A stretch of 49,610 nucleotides of DNA from Chloroflexota bacterium (GTDB lineage Bacteria > Chloroflexota > Anaerolineae > UBA4142). The notes below the pieces were generated by a model, which saw nothing but the letters and a program-made list of their open reading frames with translations, had not been told where the DNA came from and searched no databases. Location of the stretch: assembly GCA_016215025.1 (NCBI GenBank), contig JACRMI010000094.1, positions 1-49,610 on the forward strand. The letters are read 5' to 3'. Made by a program: the position numbers and the translations under genes. Below are positions 1-8,753 of the stretch, in pieces (position 1 is the first letter of the stretch; each line of letters opens with the position of its first letter).

Positions 1-2
1 CG

Positions 3-392
3 GATGGACAGCATGAACCAATCGGTGATACAATTCGTAACTGTTGCTCATGTTTGGGGCTCCTTTGGTCGTCAGACAACCAAATTATGCCTCAACATGG
101 GCAACCTTGCTACTTCCTTAAATTGGTAAGGGAATCAGTGTGGTTCCATCACGTTCCGTGGAATTATCGGCTTAAATCGGGGAGAACGTTGTGGCAAGGG
201 TTGCGGGATCGATACGATAAAGGTGTCGCGTATGTCGAAAAGATGCAAAACGATTGGGCGAATCTGCAATCGAAAATCGATGGCGAGCGATTCGAGCATG
301 TGCGTCAACGCTTGGCGCATCAACTCGACAATGCGCGTGAGTGGCGCGAGGTATGTCTTGATTATTTCGGTCGCTTTATCGACAAAATATAG
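3..392 (+). CDS. alpha-glucuronidase, GH67 (C-terminal fragment)
   Basis: This is the tail of a gene that begins before the window. The last ~75 residues match the C-terminal domain of GH67 alpha-glucuronidases, with the hallmark WFHHVPW, then LKSGRTLW, then ERFEHVRQRLAHQ. These enzymes remove (4-O-methyl)glucuronic acid from the non-reducing end of xylo-oligomers, usually in the cytoplasm. The first ~100 bases do not read as GH67 in the frame used here. A neighbouring frame gives a more family-like stretch (NYASTWATLL, about 90-120), so an upstream frameshift in the gene or assembly is possible. The frame shown is open back to position 3. The next gene starts 6 bases after the stop, suggesting co-transcription. 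The family call rests on motif recognition only. Confidence 0.72.
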   Translation, partial: DGQHEPIGDTIRNCCSCLGLLWSSDNQIMPQHGQPCYFLKLVRESVWFHHVPWNYRLKSGRTLWQGLRDRYDKGVAYVEKMQNDWANLQSKIDGERFEHVRQRLAHQLDNAREWREVCLDYFGRFIDKI

Positions 393-398
393 TTGCTT

Positions 399-1178
399 AT
401 GATTCGAGTGATGAGTTTCAATATTCGTTACGGCACTGCCAACGATGGAGAACAGCGATGGGACAAGCGCAAAGAGTTGGTGATTCGCCGAATCCAAGCG
501 TTCGCTCCGGACTTGATCGGTCTGCAAGAATGTCGCGACGATGCGCAAGCCGAGTACGTCAAAAACAATTTGCCCGACTACCAATTTATCGGCGTGCGGC
601 GCGGCGGCAACAGTGAAACTGCGTTAGAGATGACACCCATCCTTTACAAAAAAGCAGCCTTCACAGAAATCGCGCGCGGGAATTTTTGGCTGAGTGAGAC
701 GCCGAATATTCCTGGCTCCAAAAGTTGGAACAGTCTCTTTCCGCGCACGGCGACGTGGGTGAAACTGCAATGCAAGAATTCTGCCCACTCGGTCGCACTC
801 CTGAATGCGCATTTCGACCATCGCTCGGTGATCGCGCAAGAACGATCCGCCGATTTGATGCGGGCGTGGGTAGATCAATTTGCGCAAGAACACGCCGTCG
901 TCGTGACCGGCGATTTCAACACCGGTAAAGATACCGTCGTCTATGATCGTCTAGCGAACAGGAATGTGCTCTACGATGTATATCGTACAGCGCACCCAGG
1001 TGTCGCCGACGAAGCGACGTATCATGGCTATGGCAAATCCGATGCGCAAGAAGCAATCGATTGGATTTTGGCATCGCACCATTTCGAGACCATCGCCGCC
1101 GCGATTGATCAATTCAGTGAAGACGGTTTGTATCCGTCCGATCACTATCCGCTCACGGCGGTGATTCGTATTGTATGA
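399..1178 (+). CDS. endonuclease/exonuclease/phosphatase-fold metal-dependent hydrolase
   Basis: A 259-residue member of the EEP (DNase I-like) superfamily. The metal and phosphate-binding signatures appear in order: MSFNIRYG at residues 5-12 with Asn8, GLQE with Glu44, LNAHFDH mid-protein, GDFNTG near residue 170, and SDHYP at 247-251 with the catalytic Asp-His pair. Start: the ATG at 399 is chosen over an in-frame TTG at 393. No signal peptide is visible, so it is probably cytoplasmic. Short members with this layout in carbohydrate clusters are often annotated as phosphodiesterases or sugar phosphatases. The substrate cannot be read from the sequence. It lies between a GH67 gene and an oligogalacturonate-lyase-like gene, so a role with sugar phosphates or phosphodiesters is only an inference. 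Confidence 0.85.
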   Translation: MIRVMSFNIRYGTANDGEQRWDKRKELVIRRIQAFAPDLIGLQECRDDAQAEYVKNNLPDYQFIGVRRGGNSETALEMTPILYKKAAFTEIARGNFWLSETPNIPGSKSWNSLFPRTATWVKLQCKNSAHSVALLNAHFDHRSVIAQERSADLMRAWVDQFAQEHAVVVTGDFNTGKDTVVYDRLANRNVLYDVYRTAHPGVADEATYHGYGKSDAQEAIDWILASHHFETIAAAIDQFSEDGLYPSDHYPLTAVIRIV

Positions 1179-1182
1179 ACTG

Positions 1183-1256
1183 TGAATCCACGAATCCCGC
1201 GAATTTCCGCGAAAATAAAAAAGATTGGCGAGGATTCGCGTGATTCGCGGATAAAA
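1183..1256. repeat. degenerate GAATCCGCG / CGCGGATTC intergenic palindrome
   Basis: The spacer after the EEP gene holds alternating motifs GAATCCACGAATCCCGCGAA and AGGATTCGCGTGATTCGCGG around an A-rich centre. The two halves are roughly complementary and could fold. There is no clear T tract, so it is not called a terminator. The rest of the spacer up to 1341 shows no convincing promoter. Confidence 0.5.
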
Positions 1257-1353
1257 TTGGCACACGGGGGATAGGACAAGTCTCCTCGGTATTGTAGATG
1301 CCGCGATTACCGCGCAAATTAGAGGTTTGCGTTACATTTTTAGGGGAGTTGAA

Positions 1354-2544
1354 ATGATTGGCAGCAAATGGAAATCCGAAATTCGTGAATTCAAGGATGA
1401 CAAGACCGGACGCAAGATCAAACAATTGACGACGACCGGTAACAACGTGCATTTGTACTTTACTGAAAACTCGTTCGATCCCAACTGCAATGGAATTATT
1501 TTTCGCTCCGACCGCGCTTCGGGGCGGGATTGCGCGCCGCACGAAAATCCCTTCTACGATTTGTTTCGGCTGAATTTTGAGACGGGCGAAATCGTGCAAT
1601 TGACCGACGAATCGTCGGCTAGCGCGAACGATGAAAACGGATCGCTTCACAGCGTCACCAAAACGCCCGACAGCCGTGTCGTGGTTTATCGCACGGGCGA
1701 TCACATCAAAAAGTTGGACACGGTGACCGGCGAGAATTCCATTCTCTACACCGAGCGCGGCAACTACAACCTGGGTTCGCCGTCGATTGCGCCCAATCGC
1801 CGTTACATCGCGTTCTCGCGGAACGAGAATGTTCACGTTGCCGACGGTCCCAATTACACCGGCTTTAAGGATCGATTTTACCTCGTCAAAGACGGTCGCA
1901 TCACGCTGGCGTATCTCGACAGCTCCGGTTGGTTCGACGTGTTCAAAGACACACATCAAGTCGGACATTTTCAATTTTGTCCGGTGGACAGCACCATTGG
2001 CTCGTACTGTCACGAAGGACCCTGGAACTTGGTAACGCAGCGCATGTGGCTCTTGGATTTTATCGCGCGTGAGGCGCGCCCCTGTTTTCGCCAAAACGAA
2101 CAAGACTCAATTGGACACGAGTTTTGGACGCGTGATGGCTATCTCTTTTTCGACAATCGCGGACCGGGACATGACGGGACGATTACGTCGGATCGCACGC
2201 AAGCGGTCGCGACGAATGTGCAGGTCAATCAAAACGCGCTGATTCCGTTCGTCGGTCTCTCCGATCGCTGGGGCAACATCGTCAAGCGCATCGAGATGCC
2301 GTTCTACTGCAATCACTATCACGCCAACCCGGACAATACACTCCTGGTCGGCGACGACGTGGACGATTTGGTGTTGATCGACATTGCGAGCAAGCAAGCC
2401 AAGTTGCAAGTGCTGTGCAATCACAAAACGTCGTGGCATACCCAGAGCGCGCATTGTCATCCGACGTGGAGTTGGGACGGTAAGAAAATTTTGTACGCAT
2501 CGGATTACGGCGGCAAAGTAAATTTGTATCTCGTCGAATTATAA
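1354..2544 (+). CDS. oligogalacturonate lyase family protein (PL22-like), paralog 1
   Basis: A 396-residue beta-propeller protein of the oligogalacturonate lyase family. In characterised members (Ogl of Yersinia and Dickeya) these cytoplasmic enzymes use a Mn-type metal to beta-eliminate short oligogalacturonides, releasing unsaturated monomers. Propeller-blade repeats such as GEIVQLTDE and TVTGENSILY run through the chain. The C-terminal metal motif Q-x-x-H-x-H-P is intact at Gln364, His367 and His369, and a conserved HYH lies about 60 residues earlier. Start: the ATG at 1354 follows AGGGGA at 1342; an upstream in-frame TTG is ignored. Two further paralogs lie at 3850 and 7294. Exact substrate (galacturonide, glucuronide or rhamnogalacturonide ends) cannot be fixed by sequence. 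Confidence 0.85.
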   Translation: MIGSKWKSEIREFKDDKTGRKIKQLTTTGNNVHLYFTENSFDPNCNGIIFRSDRASGRDCAPHENPFYDLFRLNFETGEIVQLTDESSASANDENGSLHSVTKTPDSRVVVYRTGDHIKKLDTVTGENSILYTERGNYNLGSPSIAPNRRYIAFSRNENVHVADGPNYTGFKDRFYLVKDGRITLAYLDSSGWFDVFKDTHQVGHFQFCPVDSTIGSYCHEGPWNLVTQRMWLLDFIAREARPCFRQNEQDSIGHEFWTRDGYLFFDNRGPGHDGTITSDRTQAVATNVQVNQNALIPFVGLSDRWGNIVKRIEMPFYCNHYHANPDNTLLVGDDVDDLVLIDIASKQAKLQVLCNHKTSWHTQSAHCHPTWSWDGKKILYASDYGGKVNLYLVEL

Positions 2545-2554
2545 CTCCTTAAAA

Positions 2555-2669
2555 TGTCATTCTGAGGAGCGACTCGAAGAGTACCATCGGAGTTGGAATT
2601 ATCGAAGCGACGAAGAATCTCTCACTTGCGAATACGAGACGCTCTGCGTTCGCTCCGCTCAGCATGACA
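2555..2669. repeat. TGTCATTCTGAG...CTCAGCATGACA palindromic element, copy 1
   Basis: An element bounded by inverted ends TGTCATTCTGAGG and CCGCTCAGCATGACA, with internal GAAGAATCT and TCGCTCCGCTC motifs. Related copies occur at 22574, 32478, 34819 and 47852. It is non-coding and non-autonomous in appearance. An ATG inside its right end (2664) is in frame with the next gene and could mislead start calling. Confidence 0.85.
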
Positions 2670-2690
2670 CCGGATTGGATCAAACTAGCT

Positions 2691-3827
2691 ATGACACAAT
2701 ACTATCAACATCTTGGCATTTTCAGCGATTGGGTGGATGCGGCGCGCGAACAGCAACCGCTTTATCCGACTGCACGACCTGGGTTGGAAACGCAGCAACG
2801 TGTCCGCGAGGTTTTGGGATTTTGTAATCGACCAGAAACTCCGCTCGACATCCAAGTCGAACAACGCTGGGAGCGCGATGGACTCGTCGGCGAAGAGATT
2901 TCCTATTCGGTGGGTTTCGGTCCGCGCACACGCGCTTTTGTACTAAAACCTGCTCATGCGTCTCAACCGTTGCCGGGCATCGTCGCGTTGCACGATCATG
3001 GTGCATTCAAATTCTACGGCAAAGAAAAAATCGCTGATGGTCCCGACGTCCCGGCAGCGTTTATCGTCGAAAAACGTAATCAAATTTATGGCGGTCGAGC
3101 ATTTGCGAACGCGTTAGCGCAAGCTGGGTTTGTAGTGCTTGTGCCAGATGTTTTCTTGTGGGGCAGTCGCAAATTTCCATTCGCCGAAATGCCGGAACCG
3201 GTCAAACAAGTCACGGCTGAAATACTTGAAGCGACGCCGCCCGATCCAAGCGTTCCCTTTGAAATCGCGCAGTATAACACGACGGCATATCATCACGAGC
3301 ATTGGGTGTCCAAGTATTGCAATCTGCTAGGCACGAGTCTCGCTGGCATCGTTGCGTACGAAGATCGCATCGCCACCAACTATTTGCTTTCACGCGACGA
3401 TGTAATGCCGGATCGAATCGGCTGCATCGGCTTGTCGGGTGGGGGCAATCGCGCGGCGCTGCTCACGGCGACGCACGATCAAATTGCGGCGACGGTGATC
3501 GTCGGCTTGATGTGTACGTACGAAGAGTTGCTCGATCACAACATGTCGCATACGTGGATGTTTTTTCCATTTGGCTGGGCGCGCTACGGCGATTGGCCCG
3601 ACCTCGCGGCGTGTCGCGCGCCGTCGCCAATGCTCGTGCAGTACGATGTTGAAGACGAGTTGTTTACCGCGAAGGGAATGTTCAACGCGGACGCAAAATT
3701 AAGAGCGCATTATGCCAGCGTCGGCAAACCTGATGCGTATGTCGGACAGTTTTATTCGGGTCCGCACAAATTCGATTTGGAAATGCAGGCGCAAGCGTTT
3801 GCCTGGCTCAAACAAACATTAGCATAA
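2691..3827 (+). CDS. alpha/beta hydrolase (acetyl-esterase/dienelactone-hydrolase-like)
   Basis: A 378-residue alpha/beta-hydrolase-fold enzyme. Signatures are an oxyanion-type loop VALHDHG, the nucleophile elbow GLSGGG, a probable acid in YDVEDELF and a probable catalytic His in SGPHKFD near the C-terminus. No signal peptide is seen. Its place between two oligogalacturonate-lyase-like genes suggests it strips acetyl or methyl esters from pectin- or xylan-derived oligomers in the cell, but that is inference. Start: the ATG at 2691 is preferred because the in-frame ATG at 2664 lies inside the repeat element's inverted end. Neither start has a strong ribosome-binding site, so the N-terminus is uncertain by nine residues. 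Confidence 0.8.
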   Translation: MTQYYQHLGIFSDWVDAAREQQPLYPTARPGLETQQRVREVLGFCNRPETPLDIQVEQRWERDGLVGEEISYSVGFGPRTRAFVLKPAHASQPLPGIVALHDHGAFKFYGKEKIADGPDVPAAFIVEKRNQIYGGRAFANALAQAGFVVLVPDVFLWGSRKFPFAEMPEPVKQVTAEILEATPPDPSVPFEIAQYNTTAYHHEHWVSKYCNLLGTSLAGIVAYEDRIATNYLLSRDDVMPDRIGCIGLSGGGNRAALLTATHDQIAATVIVGLMCTYEELLDHNMSHTWMFFPFGWARYGDWPDLAACRAPSPMLVQYDVEDELFTAKGMFNADAKLRAHYASVGKPDAYVGQFYSGPHKFDLEMQAQAFAWLKQTLA

Positions 3828-3849
3828 TTCGATGCGAGGAGAATCAACG

Positions 3850-4956
3850 ATGATCGATCTTGCGGAATCCAAACTATTTACGCCGATCAAAAACGCGGAC
3901 AATGGCGTGCCGATCTATTTGCTCACGCACAAAGTCGCGCCGCTCCAGCAGAATTTTTACTTTGTCAATAACGGCATGACGGACGACGGTCGTTTCCTCT
4001 GGTTCTATTGCGCGTTCCCGCCCTCGCCGATCAAAACGCTGGGCTTACTCGATCTCGAAGCGCAAACGGTGCGCCATTTCCCAGAGACCCAATTCAGCGG
4101 CTCGTCTCCCTGGGTCGATCCCGTTTCCGGTTTTGTCTATTGGGCTGCGCATGAATCGATTTGGTGTCGCGGTCCGCACGAATCGGAAACGGTCCAATGC
4201 GTCAACTCGCTGCCCGAGGATGTTGTGCGTGAGCGCACCGTGTATCGCATGGCGACGCATCTCACGCGATCGGCGGACGGCAAGGAATTTTTCATCGATG
4301 CGGCGCTCGGACTGCAATGGGTCTTTGGCACATTGCCGATCAACGGCGGCGATTTTCAACCATGGCAGCGGTTCGACCGCAACTATAATCACGCGCAGTT
4401 CAGCCCAACCGATCCCAATCTGGTGCTCTTCGCCGAAGAGAATCATCCTGATCCGATCACCGGACTAAAGTTTCCGATCATCGACCGCATGTGGTTGATC
4501 GAACGCGGCAAGCGCGCACGTCCGGTGTTCTCGACGCCGACGCGCGTGACGCACGAATGGTGGGACGAAGATGGTCAGCATGTTTGGTGCGTGTGGGGTA
4601 ATCAAGCTTGGCGTACCAACATCGTCACCCAAGAGATCGAAAAGATCGATTGGCAGCAGCATTGCTGGCATGCGCATCACAGTCGCAGTGCGCACACGCA
4701 ATGTCTCGTCTCCGATTCGAATGAACGATTTTATCGCGGCTGTCCATCCGGCGTGCATTTTCTCAATCGTGTGACCGGCAAAGAAATTCAAATCATCCGC
4801 CATCCCGAAATGTCCAACTTTACTGGCGCGCGTTATCACATCGATCCGCACCCGCGCTTTTGCGGTCAAGATCGATTTGTGGTGTTCACCACCGTGATTC
4901 GAGGTCAGGTCGATTTGGCAATCGTCAAAACGTCCGACCTGATCGAAAGGACGTGA
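3850..4956 (+). CDS. oligogalacturonate lyase-like beta-propeller, divergent paralog
   Basis: A 368-residue propeller related to oligogalacturonate lyases but the most divergent of the three here. It keeps family features such as the mid-to-late WHAHHSRSAHTQ segment, FSPTDPNLVLFAEE and a C-terminal HPRF blade. However, the usual Q-x-x-H-x-H-P metal motif is replaced by Tyr329-His330-Ile-Asp332-Pro-His334-Pro: the Gln position is Tyr and the first His is Asp. Metal binding or chemistry may therefore differ, or it may act on another uronide. Start: the ATG at 3850 follows AGGAGAA at 3837; the ATG at 3832 would put that site inside the gene. It follows the esterase by 22 bases and is followed by an aldo/keto reductase after one base, so it sits in the same operon. 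Confidence 0.72.
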   Translation: MIDLAESKLFTPIKNADNGVPIYLLTHKVAPLQQNFYFVNNGMTDDGRFLWFYCAFPPSPIKTLGLLDLEAQTVRHFPETQFSGSSPWVDPVSGFVYWAAHESIWCRGPHESETVQCVNSLPEDVVRERTVYRMATHLTRSADGKEFFIDAALGLQWVFGTLPINGGDFQPWQRFDRNYNHAQFSPTDPNLVLFAEENHPDPITGLKFPIIDRMWLIERGKRARPVFSTPTRVTHEWWDEDGQHVWCVWGNQAWRTNIVTQEIEKIDWQQHCWHAHHSRSAHTQCLVSDSNERFYRGCPSGVHFLNRVTGKEIQIIRHPEMSNFTGARYHIDPHPRFCGQDRFVVFTTVIRGQVDLAIVKTSDLIERT

Positions 4957-4957
4957 C

Positions 4958-5920
4958 ATGGAATATACGCATTTGGGTCGCACCGGTCTATCGGTCAGTC
5001 GATTTTGTTTAGGCACAATGGCATTCGGGCGTGAGGCCGACGAAGCGACGAGCGTTCGCATCATGGACTGCGCGCTCGAACTCGGTATCAACTTTTTCGA
5101 TACGGCGAATCGATACGGAGAAACACCCGGCGTGACCGAATCGATCATCGGACGTTGGTTCGCGCAGGACAAAACGCGCCGCGATAAAATCGTGCTGGCG
5201 AGCAAATGCTACGGCGCGATGGGCGATGGTCCGAATGATCGCGGACTATCGGCGTATCACATTCGCCGCGCGTGTGAGGATTCGTTGCGTCGCTTGCAAA
5301 CCGATCATTTGGATTTGTATCAAATGCACCACGTCGATCGCGCGACGCCCTGGGAAGAAATTTGGCAAGCGATGGAACAACTCGTGCGCGAAGGGAAAAT
5401 CTTGTACGTGGGCAGCAGCAACTTTGCCGCATGGCACATTATGCAAGCGCAATGCTCCGCGAACGCGCGAAACTTTCTGGGACTGGTTTCGGAGCAGAGT
5501 CGATACAGTTTGGCGATTCGCGCGATTGAACTCGAAGTGTTGCCCGCGTGTCGCGCGCTGGGCATCGGCATTCTGCCGTACGGTCCGTTGCGCGGCGGCA
5601 TTCTCGCCGGCGGCACGCTCGAAGCGACGACCGGACGGCGAAGCAGCGAAGGCGCGCGTAAACTGTTCGAGAAACATCGCACGCAGATACAAGCGTACGA
5701 ATCGCTCTGTCGCGAAATCGGCGCAGAACCAGCGCACGTCGCGCACGCTTGGCTCTTGCAGCAACCCGGCGTCACTTCGCCGATTCTCGGTCCACGTACG
5801 GCCGAGCAGTTGCAGCACAGCGTCAAATCGGCGGAGGTCAAGCTGAGCGATGACGTGTTGACCAAGCTCGATACGATTTGGCCAGGACCGGGCGAAGCAC
5901 CTGAATCGTACGCGTGGTAG
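4958..5920 (+). CDS. aldo/keto reductase 1
   Basis: A 320-residue NADPH-type aldo/keto reductase with a TIM barrel. The N-terminal LGRTGLSVSRFCLGTMAFG is typical of the family. The tetrad is visible as Asp and Tyr in FFDTANRYGE, Lys in VLASKCYG and His in YQMHHVD. It starts two bases after the preceding stop, so it is probably translated as part of one operon. In this cluster it could reduce or epimerise an aldehyde, ketouronate or deoxyhexosulose from uronide breakdown. Substrate is not predictable. A second aldo/keto reductase follows directly. Confidence 0.9.
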   Translation: MEYTHLGRTGLSVSRFCLGTMAFGREADEATSVRIMDCALELGINFFDTANRYGETPGVTESIIGRWFAQDKTRRDKIVLASKCYGAMGDGPNDRGLSAYHIRRACEDSLRRLQTDHLDLYQMHHVDRATPWEEIWQAMEQLVREGKILYVGSSNFAAWHIMQAQCSANARNFLGLVSEQSRYSLAIRAIELEVLPACRALGIGILPYGPLRGGILAGGTLEATTGRRSSEGARKLFEKHRTQIQAYESLCREIGAEPAHVAHAWLLQQPGVTSPILGPRTAEQLQHSVKSAEVKLSDDVLTKLDTIWPGPGEAPESYAW

Positions 5921-5936
5921 TACAAAGGTGAAAACA

Positions 5937-6890
5937 ATGCGAACCGTGCCATTAGCAAACACGCGGGTTAGCGCCATGTGTTTGGGCGCAATGTATATGG
6001 GCTGGCGTACGCCTGCCGAAATCGCGATTCGCCTGCTCGATCAATACGTCGCGGCGGGCGGGACATTCATCGACACCGCAAATGTTTATGGTCGAATCAG
6101 CACGAATACGGAACGCGTCGGCTGCATCAGCGAAAACTTGCTGGGTCAGTGGATGCGCGAGCGGCGCAATCACGGTCAACTCTTTATCGCGACCAAGGTT
6201 GGCGCGAGCTACATTGGTGTCGAAGCGGGATTGCGCGCGAGCCAAGTCATCGGCGAATGCGAAAAGAGTCTCAAGCGTCTGGGCATCGAAACGATCGATC
6301 TCTACTATGCGCACATCGATGATCGCAATACGTCGCAGGAAGAAACGTTGGAAGCATTCGATCAACTGGTTCGCTCCGGCAAGGTGCGCAATATCGGCGC
6401 GAGCAACTTTTTGGCGTGGCGACTCGAACAAGCCCGCTGGATCAGTCGAACCCAGGGTTGGGCGGAATACGTGTGCATTCAGCAGCGCCACAGTTACTTG
6501 CGGCCCGTTCACGGCGCAGACACCGCGCCCCAAGTCGTCGTCAATCGCGACTTGCTCGATTATTGCCAAACGCACAACGTCGCGTTGTTAGCTTACTCGC
6601 CTTTGGTGAGTGGTGTGTACGCTCATCCGGAAAAACCACTATCGCCAGTCTATGCCGGGCGTGACGGCGAAGCACGGCTGCGCGTTTTGCGACGGGTCGC
6701 GCGAGAGCTGAACGCGACGCCCAATCAAATCGTGCTGGCTTGGATGATGCACAGCACGCCGACCGTCGTTCCGATTTTCGCAGCGAGTAATCCGGAGCAA
6801 ATGACTGAAAACCTGGGTGCGTTGAATCTGCAACTCGATGCAGATACGATGCGGAGGTTGGACGACGCTTCGGGAATGCAATCAGAATGA
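5937..6890 (+). CDS. aldo/keto reductase 2
   Basis: A 317-residue aldo/keto reductase, clearly diverged from its neighbour at 4958. It shows TFIDTANVYG (Asp, Tyr), FIATKVGASY (Lys) and YYAHIDD (His). The C-terminal third has LLAYSPLVSG and a PNQIVLAWMM segment typical of NAD(P)-binding in this family. The ATG at 5937 is chosen because AAAGGTG sits seven bases upstream; the GTG at 5928 is part of that site. The stop overlaps the start of the following cupin by ATGA at 6887-6890. The tandem pair suggests two successive or stereospecific redox steps; substrate unknown. Confidence 0.88.
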   Translation: MRTVPLANTRVSAMCLGAMYMGWRTPAEIAIRLLDQYVAAGGTFIDTANVYGRISTNTERVGCISENLLGQWMRERRNHGQLFIATKVGASYIGVEAGLRASQVIGECEKSLKRLGIETIDLYYAHIDDRNTSQEETLEAFDQLVRSGKVRNIGASNFLAWRLEQARWISRTQGWAEYVCIQQRHSYLRPVHGADTAPQVVVNRDLLDYCQTHNVALLAYSPLVSGVYAHPEKPLSPVYAGRDGEARLRVLRRVARELNATPNQIVLAWMMHSTPTVVPIFAASNPEQMTENLGALNLQLDADTMRRLDDASGMQSE

Positions 6891-7249
6891 TCGTCCGAAA
6901 TTTTCTCGATGCGCCCGCCAAGATTCAATCGATTCATGCGGGCAAAGGCGTGGGCAAGAACGCGCGCGTGTTCGACCAGGCGGATTTCGATACGCCGCTC
7001 AAGTTCATCAACTATGTCGAACTCGAACCGGGCGCGACGATTGGCGTGCATCGCCACGGCGAAAACGAAAAAGTGTATGTCGTCTTGTCAGGCAACGGCG
7101 CCATGATCGTGAATGGCGAGCGTCAAGCGGTGAAACCTGGCGACATTATTTTGAACAAGCCGGGCTGGGAGCATGGGATTGAGAATACCGGGCAACAGTC
7201 GCTCAATCTGTTCGTGTTTGAAGTGGATCGGGATATTCAAAATTCGTAA
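6887..7249 (+). CDS. small cupin-domain protein (KdgF-like candidate)
   Basis: A 120-residue single-domain cupin. The first cupin motif is visible as GVHRHGENEKVYVVLSGNG (His, His, Glu) and the second as PGDIILNKPGWEHG with the third His. It is translationally coupled to the aldo/keto reductase through an ATGA overlap. Small cupins in pectin clusters include KdgF, which linearises unsaturated galacturonate from lyases. The size, metal residues and neighbours fit such a role, but specificity is inferred from context only. It could equally be a sugar epimerase or isomerase. Confidence 0.75.
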   Translation: MIVRNFLDAPAKIQSIHAGKGVGKNARVFDQADFDTPLKFINYVELEPGATIGVHRHGENEKVYVVLSGNGAMIVNGERQAVKPGDIILNKPGWEHGIENTGQQSLNLFVFEVDRDIQNS

Positions 7250-7293
7250 TGCGTAATTTGGAATTTAGAATTTGTAATTCATAGAGGTGACCA

Positions 7294-8454
7294 ATGAATG
7301 CAGGCAGAACATGGAAATCTGAATTGATCGACACGTACGATCCGGTGACGGGCGCGCGCGTAAGGCAACTGACCGATTATTTCGGACACAGCAATCACTT
7401 TTATTTTACCTACCCGTGTTGGTACGACAACGGACGCAAACTGGTCATTGCATCCGACCGCGAAAATCGCACCAACTTTTTCGGCGTCGATCTAACGAAT
7501 GGCGAGATGACGCAGCTCACCGATCTCGACCCGGCGGAAGGAAACATCGGCGCGCAATCGATGACCAAAAATCCGCGTCGCGAAGAAATCTATTTTTATC
7601 AAGGTAAGACTGTCTTTGCACTCGATCTCAAGACGCTTGTGCGCCGACCGTTATTTACGATTCCACCCGGCTATAATCCGCAATCGGCGAATGCGACCGC
7701 GGATGGGAATTATCTTGTGACGGGCTACACCCAGGATTTGTCCGACCGATTCCAAGTCGATTTGGGGCATGGCTATGTCGGCTTTCGCGAGATTTGGGAG
7801 GCGCATCCGCACTGTGTCATCATCCGCATCGCCTTGGACACCGGCGCGGTGGAAAACATATTTGAAGACCATTGTTGGCTCGGTCACTTGAATACGTCGA
7901 CCACGCTGCCGCACATTATGACCTTTTGTCACGAGGGTCCCTGGGACAAGGTGGACAATCGCATTTGGGGACTGAACCTGCAAACGCGCGAGACGTGGAA
8001 GATTCGCGCCACCGCGCCCGGCGAACGCGTCGGGCACGAGTATTGGATGGATGACGGCGAGCATATCGGCTATCACGGTTACATCGCCAATGGAACCATC
8101 TACGGTTCGATTCGATACGACAACACCGATCAAGTCGAAGCGCCGTTTGAATTTCACTCCTGGCATTTTCACAGTTTCCGACTTGATCACGTGGTGGGCG
8201 ATGGCGACGCGCAGAATCCGTATTTGCTTTTGTGGCGCATGAAGGATGGCAAGTTCGAAGGACCGAAAGCGTTGGTGTGGCATCGCGCCTCATTCCACAC
8301 GCAACGTCAGCATGTCCATCCGTGTTTTAGCGCCGACGGAAAACAAATCGTCTACACGGCCGACCCGCAAGGATACGGCCAAGTGTTCATCGTAGACATT
8401 CCGGATTGGGATGCATTGCCTGATCGCAATTCACTCGAAAAGAGGTCAGAATGA
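7294..8454 (+). CDS. oligogalacturonate lyase family protein (PL22-like), paralog 2
   Basis: A 386-residue beta-propeller lyase. The N-terminus (GRTWKSELIDTYDPVTGARV) parallels paralog 1 (SKWKSEIREFKDDKTGRKI). The metal motif is intact as Gln337-x-x-His340-x-His342-Pro. A conserved WHFHSF segment precedes it and propeller repeats such as NGEMTQLTDLDP are visible. Start: ATG at 7294 after AGAGGTGA. It ends in an ATGA overlap with the next cupin at 8451, so lyase and cupin are translationally coupled, which suggests that the cupin handles the unsaturated product. Ordinary length for the family. Confidence 0.86.
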   Translation: MNAGRTWKSELIDTYDPVTGARVRQLTDYFGHSNHFYFTYPCWYDNGRKLVIASDRENRTNFFGVDLTNGEMTQLTDLDPAEGNIGAQSMTKNPRREEIYFYQGKTVFALDLKTLVRRPLFTIPPGYNPQSANATADGNYLVTGYTQDLSDRFQVDLGHGYVGFREIWEAHPHCVIIRIALDTGAVENIFEDHCWLGHLNTSTTLPHIMTFCHEGPWDKVDNRIWGLNLQTRETWKIRATAPGERVGHEYWMDDGEHIGYHGYIANGTIYGSIRYDNTDQVEAPFEFHSWHFHSFRLDHVVGDGDAQNPYLLLWRMKDGKFEGPKALVWHRASFHTQRQHVHPCFSADGKQIVYTADPQGYGQVFIVDIPDWDALPDRNSLEKRSE

Positions 8455-8753
8455 ACTTTGCCGCGCTGGAAAAGAAAGGACTCGCCAAATTTCTCATTGG
8501 AGAAAACATCGATCCACAGAAATTAAGCATTCACATTTCCGAGGTCGAGCCGGGCAATCGTTCGCACGCCGCGCACACACATACGGGCGTCGAAGCGTTT
8601 TATGTGTTCGAAGGTCAAGCGACGGTAGAGTTTGAAGGTGAACAATTCCCACTCGATGCCAATCAAGCGATGGCGATTGATGCAACGCGACCACATGGCA
8701 TTTTCAACAATGGTGCGACCCGGACGCGGTACATGGTGATAATCGCAAAGTAA
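8451..8753 (+). CDS. small cupin-domain protein 2 (KdgF-like candidate)
   Basis: A 100-residue cupin with RSHAAHTHTGVEAFYVFEG (metal His, His and Glu) and DATRPHGIFNNG (third His). It starts inside the stop of the lyase gene by ATGA at 8451-8454. The coupling to a lyase gene is the best hint that it opens or isomerises an unsaturated uronate, as KdgF does. Sequence alone does not prove this. It is only distantly like the cupin at 6887. Confidence 0.75.
   Translation: MNFAALEKKGLAKFLIGENIDPQKLSIHISEVEPGNRSHAAHTHTGVEAFYVFEGQATVEFEGEQFPLDANQAMAIDATRPHGIFNNGATRTRYMVIIAK

Noticed and set aside
1153..2103. A 316-residue minus-strand reading over the first lyase paralog
   Set aside because: The plus-strand protein has the lyase motif and RBS. 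The minus reading has no conserved motif.
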